In this document: positions 1 to 9,432 of the stretch, piece by piece
Numbering within the stretch: position 1 is the first letter of the stretch
Layout: each line of letters starts with the position of its first letter
Assembly: GCA_035570235.1 (NCBI GenBank)
Contig: DATMML010000073.1
Location: 42,840-106,839 of the forward strand
From: Vicinamibacteria bacterium
GTDB taxonomy: Bacteria > Acidobacteriota > Vicinamibacteria > Fen-336
DNA: 64,000 bases
Direction of reading: 5' to 3'
Made by a program: the position numbers and the translations under genes
Notes under the pieces: model-generated
What the model was told of the DNA's origin: nothing
The model's database searches: none
Seen by the model: the letters and a program-made list of their open reading frames with translations, nothing else

Positions 1-22
1 GGGAGCAAACCGCCGCCCACGC

Positions 23-694
23 TCAGAACAGCCACGGCTGGGTCCCCTGGAAGGAGCGGCGGTGGATTGCGGAGGGCCCTAGGCGCCTTAGGGCAAGCCG
101 GTGGTCTTCGCTCGCGTAGCCCATGTTGTGAGCCAGGCCGTAACCGGGATGGCGGAGGTCCCACTCCCGCATGATACCGTCCCGGGCCACCTTGGCCACG
201 ATGGAGGCGGCGGCGATGGAGACGGAGAGGGCGTCCCCCTTGATGATGGGACGCTGGGGCAGGGCGAGACCGGGAACGGTGAGCGCGTCCACGAGAAGCA
301 GGCCCGGCCGGACGCTCAAGCTCTCCACCGCCCGCCGCATGGCCAGGTAGGTGGCGCGGAGGATGTTGAGGCAGTCGATCTCCTCCGGTTCCGCGCAACC
401 GAGGGCCCAGGCTCGAGCCTGGCTGCGTATACGGGCGGAGAGCGACTCGCGCTGCCTCTGGGTCAGGCGTTTGGAGTCGTCCAGTCCTTGGGTGTCGAAG
501 GCCTCGCCCAGCACCACCGCCCCCGCCACCACCGGACCGCAGAGGGCACCCCGGCCCACCTCGTCCACTCCCGCGACCAGCGCGTGGCCCTCGGCGTAAG
601 CCTCCTCTTCGAAACGTGCGTCGCAATGAAGTTCCTCGCCCCGGTAGACGAGGGGCCGCCGGCCGCGGGCAGACCGCTTCCTACGCGCCGTCAT
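23..694 (-). CDS. rnhB: Ribonuclease HII
   Basis: RNase HII cleaves the RNA strand of RNA-DNA hybrids and starts removal of misincorporated ribonucleotides; it is cytoplasmic and metal dependent. The GVDEVGRG block (about residues 42-49, carrying the Asp-Glu pair) and the DSKRLT, LLVDAL and AAASIVAKVARD blocks are all present, and about 223 residues is normal for the family. An in-frame GTG at 730 would add 12 unconserved residues; I prefer the ATG at 694, though neither has a strong ribosome binding site. It is the last visible gene of the ffh-to-rnhB run, just after rplS. The 22 bases beyond its stop, at the window edge, are too short to assign. Confidence 0.93.
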   Translation of the reverse strand: MTARRKRSARGRRPLVYRGEELHCDARFEEEAYAEGHALVAGVDEVGRGALCGPVVAGAVVLGEAFDTQGLDDSKRLTQRQRESLSARIRSQARAWALGCAEPEEIDCLNILRATYLAMRRAVESLSVRPGLLLVDALTVPGLALPQRPIIKGDALSVSIAAASIVAKVARDGIMREWDLRHPGYGLAHNMGYASEDHRLALRRLGPSAIHRRSFQGTQPWLF

Positions 695-765
695 GACCCC
701 ATCCGGACCCCGCCTCGCGCAAGCCGCCACCTCCGGTCCGCGGTGCGCCCCTCCCCGCCCCGGAG

Positions 766-1155
766 CTAGGCCTCCGCTCGCTTCTCTTTCATGCGTCCGG
801 CCTTCCCCTTGCGGTCTCTCAGGTAATAGAGCTTGGCCCGCCGCACCCGGGCCTGCTTGACGACCTCGATCTTCTCGATGGTCTGCGCGTGCAACGGGAA
901 GATCCGCTCCACCCCCTGTCCGAACGAGACCTTGCGGACGGTCATGGTGGCGCGGGCTCCGCTGCCCCGGAGGCCGATCACCACTCCCTCGAAGACCTGA
1001 ACCCGCTCCCGCTCCGTCTCCTTGGGCTTGCCTTTGATCTCCTCCTTGACGCTCGTCTCCTTGACCCGCACGTGCACGCGCACGGTGTCGCCGGCGCTGA
1101 GTCGGGGGAGGGCCTTCTTCAGGTCGGAGGCCTCGATACTGTCGATGGGATTCAT
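766..1155 (-). CDS. rplS: 50S ribosomal protein L19
   Basis: L19 sits at the 30S-50S interface of the ribosome. The protein begins [14 protein letters not shown] and contains the family blocks [26 protein letters not shown] and [13 protein letters not shown]; 129 residues is slightly long because of a charged C-terminal tail. I chose the ATG at 1155, preceded by a GGAAG motif, over an in-frame start at 1227 that would add 24 Arg/Lys residues inside trmD. It lies 10 bases after trmD, the usual trmD-rplS arrangement. Confidence 0.96.
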   Translation of the reverse strand: MNPIDSIEASDLKKALPRLSAGDTVRVHVRVKETSVKEEIKGKPKETERERVQVFEGVVIGLRGSGARATMTVRKVSFGQGVERIFPLHAQTIEKIEVVKQARVRRAKLYYLRDRKGKAGRMKEKRAEA

Positions 1156-1165
1156 TTCTATCTTC

Positions 1166-1954
1166 CTATTCCGGTAGTGCGAACGTTTCCTTCTTTGGGG
1201 TCTCCCCCGCCTCTTCCCCCCGCCCATCCTCGAGCTCGCGCAGGAGACTCTCGTCCTCCGCGGAGAGCCGGGCCGCCTTCAGCAGGTCCGGGCGTCGCTC
1301 GCGGGTCGCGCGCAGGGCTTGCTGGCGCCGCCAGCGCCGGACCCGCTCGTGGTCGCCCGAGAGGAGGACCTCCGGAACGGCCCGTCCCCGCACCACCGCC
1401 GGTCGCGTGTAGTGGGGATGGTCCAGAATGCCGTCCGCGAAGGAGTCGGCCTCCGCCGAGCCAAGGTCGCCCAGGGCCCCCGGCAGCAGCCGTACCGTGG
1501 CTTCGATGACGGCCAGGGCCCCGACTTCGCCGCCCGTGAGCACGAAGTCGCCCAGGCTCATCTCTTCCGTGGCCAGGCCTTCCCGGACCCGCTCGTCGAT
1601 CCCCTCGTAACGCCCGCAGAGCAGGAGCAGCCGGTCCAGGCCGGCATAGCGCTCGGCCGTCCGCTGGTCGAAGGGGCGGCCACGGGGAGAGAGCAGCACC
1701 ACCCCCCTCCGCTCCCCGGGCGCGGCCGGGATGGCCTCCGCTGCCCGGAAGAAAGGCTCCGCCTTCATGACCATGCCTGGACCGCCCCCGAAGGGAGCGT
1801 CGTCCACGGTCCGGTGGCGGTCGTCCGTGTAGTCCCGGAGGTCGTGCACCCGTATGTCCACGAGCCCGCTCTCGCGGGCGCGCTGCACGATACCCTCGGC
1901 GAGGGGGGCCAAGACCAAACGGGGAAAGATGGTGAGCACCTCAATCCGCAGCAT
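1166..1954 (-). CDS. trmD: tRNA (guanine-N1)-methyltransferase TrmD
   Basis: TrmD uses S-adenosylmethionine to make m1G37 in tRNAs that read CNN codons, which prevents +1 frameshifting. The SPOUT-fold trefoil-knot elements are visible: [15 protein letters not shown] (about 109-123) and [18 protein letters not shown] (about 135-152), followed by the ADSFADG segment with the catalytic Asp. The N-terminal [13 protein letters not shown] motif is typical. Length is 262 residues, with a charged C-terminal extension. Its ATG overlaps the end of rimM by 14 bases, which suggests coupled translation within the rpsP-khpA-rimM-trmD-rplS operon. Confidence 0.97.
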   Translation of the reverse strand: MLRIEVLTIFPRLVLAPLAEGIVQRARESGLVDIRVHDLRDYTDDRHRTVDDAPFGGGPGMVMKAEPFFRAAEAIPAAPGERRGVVLLSPRGRPFDQRTAERYAGLDRLLLLCGRYEGIDERVREGLATEEMSLGDFVLTGGEVGALAVIEATVRLLPGALGDLGSAEADSFADGILDHPHYTRPAVVRGRAVPEVLLSGDHERVRRWRRQQALRATRERRPDLLKAARLSAEDESLLRELEDGRGEEAGETPKKETFALPE

Positions 1955-2477
1955 CGACCAGCTCCGGAAGGACCGCCACCAAGCGACCGCGGGAGAGGTC
2001 CACCCGCGTCACGAAGGGCGCGGCCAGGGGGATGAGCGATTCCCCCCCCGCCCCCCGCACGACCAGCACGGGAGCGGCCGCTCCCGTCTCCAGCAGATCC
2101 ACCACCGTGCCCAGCGGGCGCCCGGCCGCGTCTTCTGCGCAGAGGCCCCGGAGCTGGTGATGGTAATACGAGCCCTCCGGCAACGGAGTGAGCTCGTCCT
2201 CATCGATGCGGATCTCCAGGCCCCGGTAACCTTCCGCCTCGTCGATCGAGTCCACGCCCTCCAGCTTGAGTACGAAGCGCCCCTTGTGGGGCCAGCAGGA
2301 GGTCACCGTCACCTCGCGGGCTCCGCCTCCGGGTCCGGGCACGAAGGCCCGGCGAAGGGAGGGGAAGCGATCGGGCCGATCGGAGAGGGACTGGGTCAGG
2401 ACCTCACCCTTCCGGCCCTGGGGCTTCACGACCCGGCCGATCACGACCAGGTCGCTAAAGGTGCGGGGGGCGGTCAA
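1941..2477 (-). CDS. rimM: 16S rRNA processing protein RimM
   Basis: RimM helps mature the 30S head domain and binds S19. The N-terminal barrel starts LVVIGRVVKPQGRKGEV, the expected signature, and the C-terminal PRC-barrel region follows from about residue 100. Length is 178 residues, normal for the family. The start is a TTG that overlaps the TGA stop of khpA, so the two are probably coupled. It sits between khpA and trmD as in many bacteria. Confidence 0.93.
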   Translation of the reverse strand: MTAPRTFSDLVVIGRVVKPQGRKGEVLTQSLSDRPDRFPSLRRAFVPGPGGGAREVTVTSCWPHKGRFVLKLEGVDSIDEAEGYRGLEIRIDEDELTPLPEGSYYHHQLRGLCAEDAAGRPLGTVVDLLETGAAAPVLVVRGAGGESLIPLAAPFVTRVDLSRGRLVAVLPELVDAAD

Positions 2478-2704
2478 TCCCGGATCTCCAGCTCGCAGGG
2501 CCGACCCCGGCGCCGGCCCACTGCCTCCAGGACCGTGCGCAGGGCGTCGGCGGTGCGGCCCCGGCGGCCGATGACCCGGCCGCGGTCGCCGGGGGCCACC
2601 TCCAGCTCCAGCACCGACACCCCCCCCTCCACGCGCTCCTCAACGAACACGTGCTCGGGCGCCTCCACCAGGGCCCGCACGAGGGTTATGAGCAGTGTCT
2701 CCAC
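2474..2704 (-). CDS. khpA: KH-domain RNA-binding protein KhpA
   Basis: This is a small single-KH-domain RNA-binding protein, the partner of KhpB/Jag in other bacteria, linked to cell division and small-RNA binding. The 76-residue protein begins VETLLITLVRALVEAPEHV and carries the KH signature with a GRRG loop in GRVIGRRGRTADALR. I chose the GTG at 2704, which follows the rpsP stop by 5 bases; longer in-frame starts would overlap rpsP with no conserved sequence. The rpsP-khpA-rimM order is conserved across many phyla, which supports the identification. Confidence 0.92.
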   Translation of the reverse strand: METLLITLVRALVEAPEHVFVEERVEGGVSVLELEVAPGDRGRVIGRRGRTADALRTVLEAVGRRRGRPCELEIRD

Positions 2705-2709
2705 CGCTT

Positions 2710-2955
2710 CTAGCCCGCGGCCTCGGCCTTTCGCTTGAGCAGGCTGCGGACGGTGTCCGAAGCTCGAGCTCCCTTGCCGATCCAGTACTGCGCCCGCTCG
2801 GCGTCGATCTTCACCACCGCCGGGTTGCGCCGTGGATCGTAGTGCCCCAGCACCTCCACGAATCGCCCGTCCCGCCACGCCTTGGAATCCGCGACCACCA
2901 CCCGATAGTAGGGTCTCTTGGTAGTCCCCGTCCGTCTCAGTCTGATCGAGAGCAT
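2710..2955 (-). CDS. rpsP: 30S ribosomal protein S16
   Basis: S16 is a primary-binding protein of the small subunit. The 81-residue protein begins MLSIRLRRTGTTKRPYYRVVV and has the usual DSKAWRDGRFVEVLGHYDP stretch. It lies 14 bases downstream of ffh and immediately upstream of khpA, a standard context. Confidence 0.97.
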   Translation of the reverse strand: MLSIRLRRTGTTKRPYYRVVVADSKAWRDGRFVEVLGHYDPRRNPAVVKIDAERAQYWIGKGARASDTVRSLLKRKAEAAG

Positions 2956-2969
2956 CCTCGTGCCTTCCT

Positions 2970-4310
2970 TTACCGAAAATGGGGCAGGCGTGCGGCCATG
3001 CGCTTCATGGCCTTGGCTCCTCCCCCCAGGCCCTTCATGAGCCTCCGCGCCTGCGCAAACTGCTTGAGAAGCCGGTTCACGTCCTCGACCGCGTTGCCGC
3101 TCCCCCGGGCAATCCGCTTCTTGCGGCTGCCGTTGATGATCGAGGAGTCGCGACGCTCCTTGGCCGTCATGGAATCGATGATGGCGATGGCCCGCCCCAT
3201 CTCCGCCTCCCCCGCGTCCACGTCCACGCCCCGCAGAGAGCCGGCTCCCGGGATCATGGACAGCACCTCATCGAGCGGTCCCATCCGCCGGAGCTGCGTC
3301 ATCTGGTCCCGGTAGTCATCGAGGGTGAACTCGCCCCGGCGGAGCTTGCGGACGAGCTCCTCCCCCTTCTCGTGGTCCGCCGCTTGCTCCGCCCGCTCGA
3401 TGAGGCCGAGCACGTCCCCCATGCCCAGGATGCGCGCCACCATCCGGCTGGGCAGGAACGGCTCCAGGCCGTCCACCTTCTCCCCCACCCCCGCGAACTT
3501 GACCGGGCAGCCGGTGACCGCGGCCGCGGAGAGAGCCGCCCCTCCCCGCGCGTCTCCGTCCAGCTTGGTGAGGACGATGCCGGTGATGCCGATGCGTCGG
3601 TGGAACTCCTCCGCGCTGCGGACGGCATCCTGGCCGGTGAGCGCATCCGCCACGTAGAGGACCTCGCTGGGCTCGGCGATGGTCTTCAGCTCCTGGAGCT
3701 CCGTCATCAGCGCCTCGTCGATGTGGAGCCGGCCCGCGGTGTCCACGATGACGAAGTCGTGGCCGAGGTCCCCGGCCTCGCGGAGGGCCGAGCGCAGGAG
3801 TTCCCGGGGGTCCGAGCTCTCGAGGGGGTGATGCACCTTCTGGTCCGCCTGCGCTCCCAGCGTCCGGAGCTGCTCGCGGGCGGCTGGGCGGTTGACGTCC
3901 GTCGACACGAGGAGGGGGTGGCTCCCCCGCGCGGAGAGCCAGCGTCCGAGCTTGGCCACGGTCGTGGTCTTGCCCGAGCCTTGGAGTCCGGCCATCAGCA
4001 CCACGGAGGGAGGGCGGGCCGAGGTCAGCACCCGCGGCGGCTCCTCGCCGCCCAGCACGGCCACCATCTCGTCCCGCACCACTCGCAGCACGGCTTGGTC
4101 GGGGGTGAGGCTCCTCAGCACCTCCTGGCCGGTGGCCGCCACCCGGACACGGTCCAGGAGCTGCTTGACTACTTTGAAGTGAACGTCCGCTTCCAGCAGG
4201 GCGAGCCGAACCTCACGCAGGGCTGCGTCCACGTGCGCCTCGGACAGCGCACCTTGACCCCGGAGCGACCGAAAGATCCCCTGGAGCCTTTCGCTCAGTG
4301 CTTCGAACAA
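2970..4310 (-). CDS. ffh: Signal recognition particle protein Ffh (SRP54)
   Basis: Ffh is the GTPase that with 4.5S RNA binds signal sequences and delivers ribosomes to FtsY and SecYEG. The N domain is followed by the G domain with GLQGSGKTTT (about 108-117), DTAGRLHIDE, TKLDGDARGG and the Met-rich M domain ending MKGLGGGAKAMKRMAARLP. I chose a TTG start at 4310 because a GAGGTGA ribosome binding site lies 8 bases upstream and it gives MFEALSERLQGIF, the usual N-terminus. An in-frame start at 4391 would fall at the predicted transcription start. Length is 446 residues, normal for the family. It is the first gene of the operon; ftsY is encoded 4 kb upstream on the same strand. Confidence 0.96.
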   Translation of the reverse strand: MFEALSERLQGIFRSLRGQGALSEAHVDAALREVRLALLEADVHFKVVKQLLDRVRVAATGQEVLRSLTPDQAVLRVVRDEMVAVLGGEEPPRVLTSARPPSVVLMAGLQGSGKTTTVAKLGRWLSARGSHPLLVSTDVNRPAAREQLRTLGAQADQKVHHPLESSDPRELLRSALREAGDLGHDFVIVDTAGRLHIDEALMTELQELKTIAEPSEVLYVADALTGQDAVRSAEEFHRRIGITGIVLTKLDGDARGGAALSAAAVTGCPVKFAGVGEKVDGLEPFLPSRMVARILGMGDVLGLIERAEQAADHEKGEELVRKLRRGEFTLDDYRDQMTQLRRMGPLDEVLSMIPGAGSLRGVDVDAGEAEMGRAIAIIDSMTAKERRDSSIINGSRKKRIARGSGNAVEDVNRLLKQFAQARRLMKGLGGGAKAMKRMAARLPHFR

Positions 4311-4397
4311 GAAAACGTCACCTCGATACGCGGATTCGTGCCAGATGTCGTACCCCGATGCCGCAGCGCCGCCCGGGGCAACCCAAAGCAATAGTTG

Positions 4398-4426
4398 ATC
4401 TTATGGCACAACGGTCGGTTTGTCAA
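4398..4426 (-). promoter_or_regulatory. Sigma-70 type promoter for ffh operon
   Basis: Reading the minus strand, a perfect TTGACA -35 box (4421-4426) is followed after exactly 17 bases by TAAGAT (4398-4403) as the -10 box. The predicted start is near 4391, giving a leader of about 80 bases before the TTG at 4310. The promoter would drive ffh-rpsP-khpA-rimM-trmD-rplS-rnhB. Confidence 0.7.
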
Positions 4427-4472
4427 ACCCTAAAGCCCACTCCCGCCGCGGGTTAGGCCCCCCTCCCCCGAT

Positions 4473-4934
4473 CTAGAACGTCCGGGCAATGGCCAGCAGA
4501 GCCGCCATCTTCTGGTTCGTGTCCCGAAGGCGGCTGGCCAGGGTCCGTCCGAAGGCCCAGAAGAACTTGGAGGTCAGGTCCGGGCGGTTCGCCATCAGGG
4601 TCGCTACCTCCTGGTGGGGGAGGGCCAGGACTTCGCAGTCGGTGTGGGCGATGGCGTGGGCCGAAGCCGGGCCCCCGTCGAGGAACTCCATCTCCCCGAA
4701 GAACTCCCCCGGCCGCAGGATGGCGAGGGCCTCCTCCCCCCCGCCGGGAACGGCCTTGCTGATCCGGACCTGCCCCTGGTGGATCACCTGCAGCTGTCCA
4801 CCGGGAGAGCCCTCGGTCAAGATGACGGCCCCTTCCCCGTAGCGCTTCACCAGGCCCACCATGAGGACCTGGGCCAGCTCCTCGTCATCGAGCTCCCGAA
4901 AGAGGGACACCGTCTTCAGAAACTCTTGGATCAT
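4473..4934 (-). CDS. Cyclic nucleotide-binding-fold protein without DNA-binding domain
   Basis: This 153-residue protein is a single CRP-type cyclic-nucleotide-binding beta-roll followed by two short helices; there is no helix-turn-helix. The roll is recognisable from YGEGAVILTEGSPGGQL and the phosphate-binding cassette GEFFGEMEFLDGGPASAHA. In cAMP-binding members the cassette reads PR(S/T)A; here the Arg that contacts the cyclic phosphate is Ala (PASA), so ligand binding is doubtful. Its exact role is unknown. It lies between ribBA and ffh on the same strand, and an adenylate cyclase is encoded 7 kb upstream in the same minus-strand run. Confidence 0.82.
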   Translation of the reverse strand: MIQEFLKTVSLFRELDDEELAQVLMVGLVKRYGEGAVILTEGSPGGQLQVIHQGQVRISKAVPGGGEEALAILRPGEFFGEMEFLDGGPASAHAIAHTDCEVLALPHQEVATLMANRPDLTSKFFWAFGRTLASRLRDTNQKMAALLAIARTF

Positions 4935-5003
4935 GGTTGGCGCGGGCCAGCCCCCAAGAGGCGCGACCCCGCGCCCGGAAGGGGTCGTTAGACCTTGGGA
5001 CGG

Positions 5004-6215
<1,212 letters not shown>

Positions 6216-6267
6216 CGCTCCCCAAGCGCGGTCCGAAAGGAGCGCGGGAGCGCTCCCCGCGCGACCC

Positions 6268-6867
6268 CTAGAGGCCGCCGCGCGCGGCCAGGAGCCTTTC
6301 CACGTACTTCGCGATCACGTCCACCTCGAGGTTCACGGGGTCGCCCAACCGCGCGTCCCGGAGGCTGGTAACTTCGAGTGTATACGGGATCAGAGCCACT
6401 GTGAAGGCGCGGGAGCGGAGGCCGGCCACGGTCAGGGATACGCCATCCACTGCCACCGAGCCCTTCTCGACCAGATAGCGCTCCAGCTCCGGGGGAGGCT
6501 CCACCGTGAGCTCGGCGGACTCGCCCAGAAGGCGCCATTCGCGCACCCGTCCCACGCCGTCCACGTGCCCCTGGACGATGTGGCCGTCGAAGCGACCCTC
6601 GGCGCGGAGCGGGCGCTCCAGGTTCACCCTCACCCCGGGCTGGAGCCGTTCCCCAAACGCCGTGCGTTTCAGCGTCTCCTCCGTGAGCTCGCAGGAGAAT
6701 CCCGAGGGATCCGACCGGACCGCGGTCAGGCAGCAGCCGTTGACGGCGATGGATCCCCCCGGGGCCGGCCCGAGAAGGCCCCCGGCATCGATGCGCACCT
6801 CGAGCACATCCCCCCTCCGCTCCACGGCCGTGACCGTCCCCGTGACCTCGACGATTCCCGTGAACAT
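6268..6867 (-). CDS. ribE: Riboflavin synthase, alpha chain
   Basis: It dismutates two 6,7-dimethyl-8-ribityllumazines into riboflavin and the diamino-pyrimidinone. The 199-residue protein opens with [12 protein letters not shown] and shows the two tandem lumazine-binding barrels: the first about 1-95 with [14 protein letters not shown], the second about 96-190 with [14 protein letters not shown]. The domain N-terminal signatures INGCCLT and VDGVSLT are both conserved. It lies between ribD and ribBA in the same orientation. Confidence 0.96.
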   Translation of the reverse strand: MFTGIVEVTGTVTAVERRGDVLEVRIDAGGLLGPAPGGSIAVNGCCLTAVRSDPSGFSCELTEETLKRTAFGERLQPGVRVNLERPLRAEGRFDGHIVQGHVDGVGRVREWRLLGESAELTVEPPPELERYLVEKGSVAVDGVSLTVAGLRSRAFTVALIPYTLEVTSLRDARLGDPVNLEVDVIAKYVERLLAARGGL

Positions 6868-6942
6868 GTTCGACGCCTCGCCCGGCCGCGCCCGGGAGGG
6901 CCGGTCTCGCGGGTGCCATTTGACCTTTCGGCTCGACGCCCG

Positions 6943-8118
6943 TCAATCCCGGGCGCCCTCCCGCCGCGGGTACCAGAGCTCGAACAGGCGGGGCTCGGGC
7001 CAGGGGCCGGGGAGCGAGGGATCGACCGTCCGCCCGCGCCGGAGGGGGCTCTCAGGGCTCAGCCGCAGGGCCTGCCGGAGCCTCGTCGGGTCGGGGCCCC
7101 CGAAGGCGGGCCGGCCGTGGCGCCCGCCCAGCAGGAGGGGGGCCCGGAAGAGGGCGACCGCGTCCACGCTCCGCGCGGCCAGGAACGCGCCCAGCACCTC
7201 GGAGCCGCCCTCCACCATCAGGCTTCGGATCCCGCGGGTCCAAAGGGTGGCCAGCGCCCAGGGGAGGGAGACCCGGGAGCGCGCTCCGGGCTGGGAGACC
7301 ACCCTCACCCCCCGGGCCTCCAGCCGGCGGCGGCGACCCGGGTCCGCTTCGCGGCAGAGAACGAGAAGAGGGAAGCGCCGCGCGGAGCGCACGAGCCGGC
7401 CGGCGGGGGGCAGACGCAAGTGCGAATCCAAGACTACGCGAAGAAAGGGCCGCTTCACCCCCGGCACGGGCAGAAGCAGGGGATCGTCGGCGAGGACGGT
7501 GCCGATCCCGACCAGGACCGCGTCGTGCAGGCGCCTCAGGCTGCGGGCCTGCCGCCTCTGGGCCGGACTCGTGATCCACTTGGATTCGCCGTTAGCGGTG
7601 GCCAGGCGCCCGTCGAGGGTGAGACCGCTCTTCAGGAGGACGAAGGGACGGCCGGCCCGGGCGGAGACCACGAAGCGCTCGTTCAGGAGTAGGGCCTCCA
7701 CTCCCAGCACTCCCGTGGTCACCTGGAGCCCGGCCCTCCGCAGCCGGGAGAGCCCGCGCCCGTCCACGCGGGGATCGGGATCGGGCAGAGCCGCCACCAC
7801 CCGTCGCACGCCCGCGGAGAGGATCTGGGGCACGCAAGGTGGCGTGCGGCCCTGATGCGCGCAGGGCTCTAGGGTGACGTAGAGGGTGGAGCCCCGTGCC
7901 CGGGCCCCCGCCCGGGCCAAGGCCACGACCTCGGCGTGGGGGCCCCCCGCGCGGGCATGGTGTCCCTCCCCCACCACCCGGCCCTCCCTCACCACCACGC
8001 AGCCCACGACCGGGTTGGGGTTGGTCTCGCCCAGGCCGCGCGCGGCCAGGCGAAGGGCGCGGGCCATGAACCGTTCGTCCGTGTGTGTGGGCGGGACGCC
8101 CGGGAGCGCGGTCTTCAT
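6943..8118 (-). CDS. ribD: Bifunctional pyrimidine deaminase / reductase RibD
   Basis: RibD deaminates and then NADPH-reduces the pyrimidine intermediate made by GTP cyclohydrolase II. The N-terminal deaminase has the zinc motifs HAEVVAL and PCAHQGRTPPC; the C-terminal reductase (about 165-370) includes RPFVLLKSGLTLDGRLAT and the SLMVEGGSEVLGAF stretch. Length is 391 residues, complete. Its ATG overlaps the TGA of ftsY by 4 bases, so the riboflavin genes appear to be co-transcribed with ftsY. I see no FMN riboswitch ahead of it. Confidence 0.96.
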   Translation of the reverse strand: MKTALPGVPPTHTDERFMARALRLAARGLGETNPNPVVGCVVVREGRVVGEGHHARAGGPHAEVVALARAGARARGSTLYVTLEPCAHQGRTPPCVPQILSAGVRRVVAALPDPDPRVDGRGLSRLRRAGLQVTTGVLGVEALLLNERFVVSARAGRPFVLLKSGLTLDGRLATANGESKWITSPAQRRQARSLRRLHDAVLVGIGTVLADDPLLLPVPGVKRPFLRVVLDSHLRLPPAGRLVRSARRFPLLVLCREADPGRRRRLEARGVRVVSQPGARSRVSLPWALATLWTRGIRSLMVEGGSEVLGAFLAARSVDAVALFRAPLLLGGRHGRPAFGGPDPTRLRQALRLSPESPLRRGRTVDPSLPGPWPEPRLFELWYPRREGARD

Positions 8119-9029
8119 TCCCAGCCCAGGAGGCTGTCGGTGAAGGCGGCGGCGTCGAAAGGCAGGAGGTCCTCCGCCGACTCCCCCACCCCCACGTAGC
8201 GGATGGGGATCCCGAGCTCGCGCACCACCGCCACCGCCACCCCGCCCTTGGCCGTCCCGTCGAGTTTGGCGAGGACGAGACCGGTGACCCCCGCGGAGCG
8301 GGCAAACTCCCGGGCCTGGGCCAAGCCGTTGGACCCCACGGTGGCGTCAAGGACGAGCAAGGTCTCGTGGGGAGCCCCCGGCACTTCACGGCCGGCAACG
8401 CGCACCATCTTGGCCAGCTCCGCCATCAGGTTGCCCTTGGTGTGGAGGCGTCCCGCGGTGTCCACCAGGACGGCGTCTTGTCCCCGCGCCTTCGCCGCGC
8501 GGAGGCCGTCGGTGAGGACCGCGGAGGGCTCCGCCCCCTCTGACCCCCGGTGGAAGGCGGCCTCCGCACGCTCCGCCCACACCGCGAGCTGCTCCGCGGC
8601 GGCGGCCCGAAAGGTGTCGGCGGCGCAGAGCAGGACGCTGCGGCCCTCGTTCTTCCAGGCCCGGGCCAGCTTGCCGATGGTGGTCGTCTTGCCGGCCCCG
8701 TTGACCCCCACCACGAAGACCACCCAGGGCCTCGAGAGGAAGGGGGCGGCGGGATCGGGCCGCTCGAGCGCGCGGCGGATCTCGTCCCTTAGGGCTGCGC
8801 GCAGGGCGGAGACCCCGCCCCCCGAGAGAGGACCGTGCCGCAGGCGCTCCATGGCCTCCTGCACCGCGGGCAGCCCGAGATCCGCCACCAGGAGGGCCTC
8901 CTCCAGCGCCTGGAGAGCGGCCGGATCGAGGGGCCGCCGCCCGCTCAGGAGGTCCCCCACCGGGGTCTCCAGCACCTCCCGGGTGCGGGCCAGGCCTCCG
9001 CGCAGCCGATCGAGGAGGGACGCGCTCAC
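8115..9029 (-). CDS. ftsY: Signal recognition particle receptor FtsY
   Basis: FtsY is the membrane-associated GTPase that docks SRP-ribosome complexes at SecYEG. It has an N domain, then the G domain with GVNGAGKTTTIGKLA (about 108-122), DTAGRLHTKGNLM and LAKLDGTAKGGVAV. The 304-residue protein lacks the long acidic A domain of proteobacterial FtsY. I chose the GTG at 9029, which overlaps the TGA of the roadblock gene (GTGA); the in-frame start at 9170 would add unconserved sequence. It overlaps ribD at its 3' end. Confidence 0.96.
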   Translation of the reverse strand: MSASLLDRLRGGLARTREVLETPVGDLLSGRRPLDPAALQALEEALLVADLGLPAVQEAMERLRHGPLSGGGVSALRAALRDEIRRALERPDPAAPFLSRPWVVFVVGVNGAGKTTTIGKLARAWKNEGRSVLLCAADTFRAAAAEQLAVWAERAEAAFHRGSEGAEPSAVLTDGLRAAKARGQDAVLVDTAGRLHTKGNLMAELAKMVRVAGREVPGAPHETLLVLDATVGSNGLAQAREFARSAGVTGLVLAKLDGTAKGGVAVAVVRELGIPIRYVGVGESAEDLLPFDAAAFTDSLLGWE

Positions 9030-9379
9030 AGAGCAGCGTCCAACTCTTCCTGGGTCTGCGCGGAGTGCCGGATGCCCTGGGCCAGGAGGACCTCGGGGCC
9101 GAGGGACACCACCAAGTAGTAGCCGTCCTTGAGGGGACGCAGGATCACGGTGCCGAGGGCGTAGCGGCACAGGATGTGGTGGATCCCCCCCCCCGCATAG
9201 CGCTTCATCGTCCGCTGGGCGACGGCGAGGCCGATGCCCTGATAGGCCCCGATGAGGCGGTGGCGGTAGTCGCGGGCCCCCGCCTCCACCACCACCTCGC
9301 CCACCCCGTCGATGAGAAGCGCCGCTTGGGCCCCGGTCACCGCCCGGAGCAGCCGCTCGAGGGCTGCGAGGTAGGGCAA
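9026..9379 (-). CDS. Roadblock/LC7-type protein
   Basis: This 117-residue protein resembles the roadblock/LC7 fold (the MglB-like family of regulators of small Ras-like GTPases), with the pattern of an N-terminal helix, AALLIDGVGEVVVEAG, a central helix and a final TVILRPLKDGYYLVVSL strand. The start is a TTG at 9379 with a GAGG motif a few bases upstream. No MglA-type GTPase is in the window. It is translationally coupled to ftsY, so it might modulate an SRP or another GTPase, but that is only a guess from position. Confidence 0.7.
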   Translation of the reverse strand: MPYLAALERLLRAVTGAQAALLIDGVGEVVVEAGARDYRHRLIGAYQGIGLAVAQRTMKRYAGGGIHHILCRYALGTVILRPLKDGYYLVVSLGPEVLLAQGIRHSAQTQEELDAAL

Positions 9380-9432
9380 GCGGTCCTCAGCGTCCCGGGG
9401 AGGGACAACGACGGAAGGGGAGCATGCCGATG

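Noticed and set aside
1..22. Possible start of a further gene (such as a YraN-type gene) after rnhB
   Set aside because: Only 22 bases remain and no identity can be supported.
4311..4391. N-terminal extension of Ffh to 4391
   Set aside because: The start would coincide with the predicted transcription start and the added sequence is not typical of Ffh. TTG at 4310 has a ribosome binding site.
6216..8118. FMN riboswitch upstream of rib genes
   Set aside because: I see no RFN-type conserved core before ribD, ribE or ribBA. The genes lie inside a long minus-strand run.
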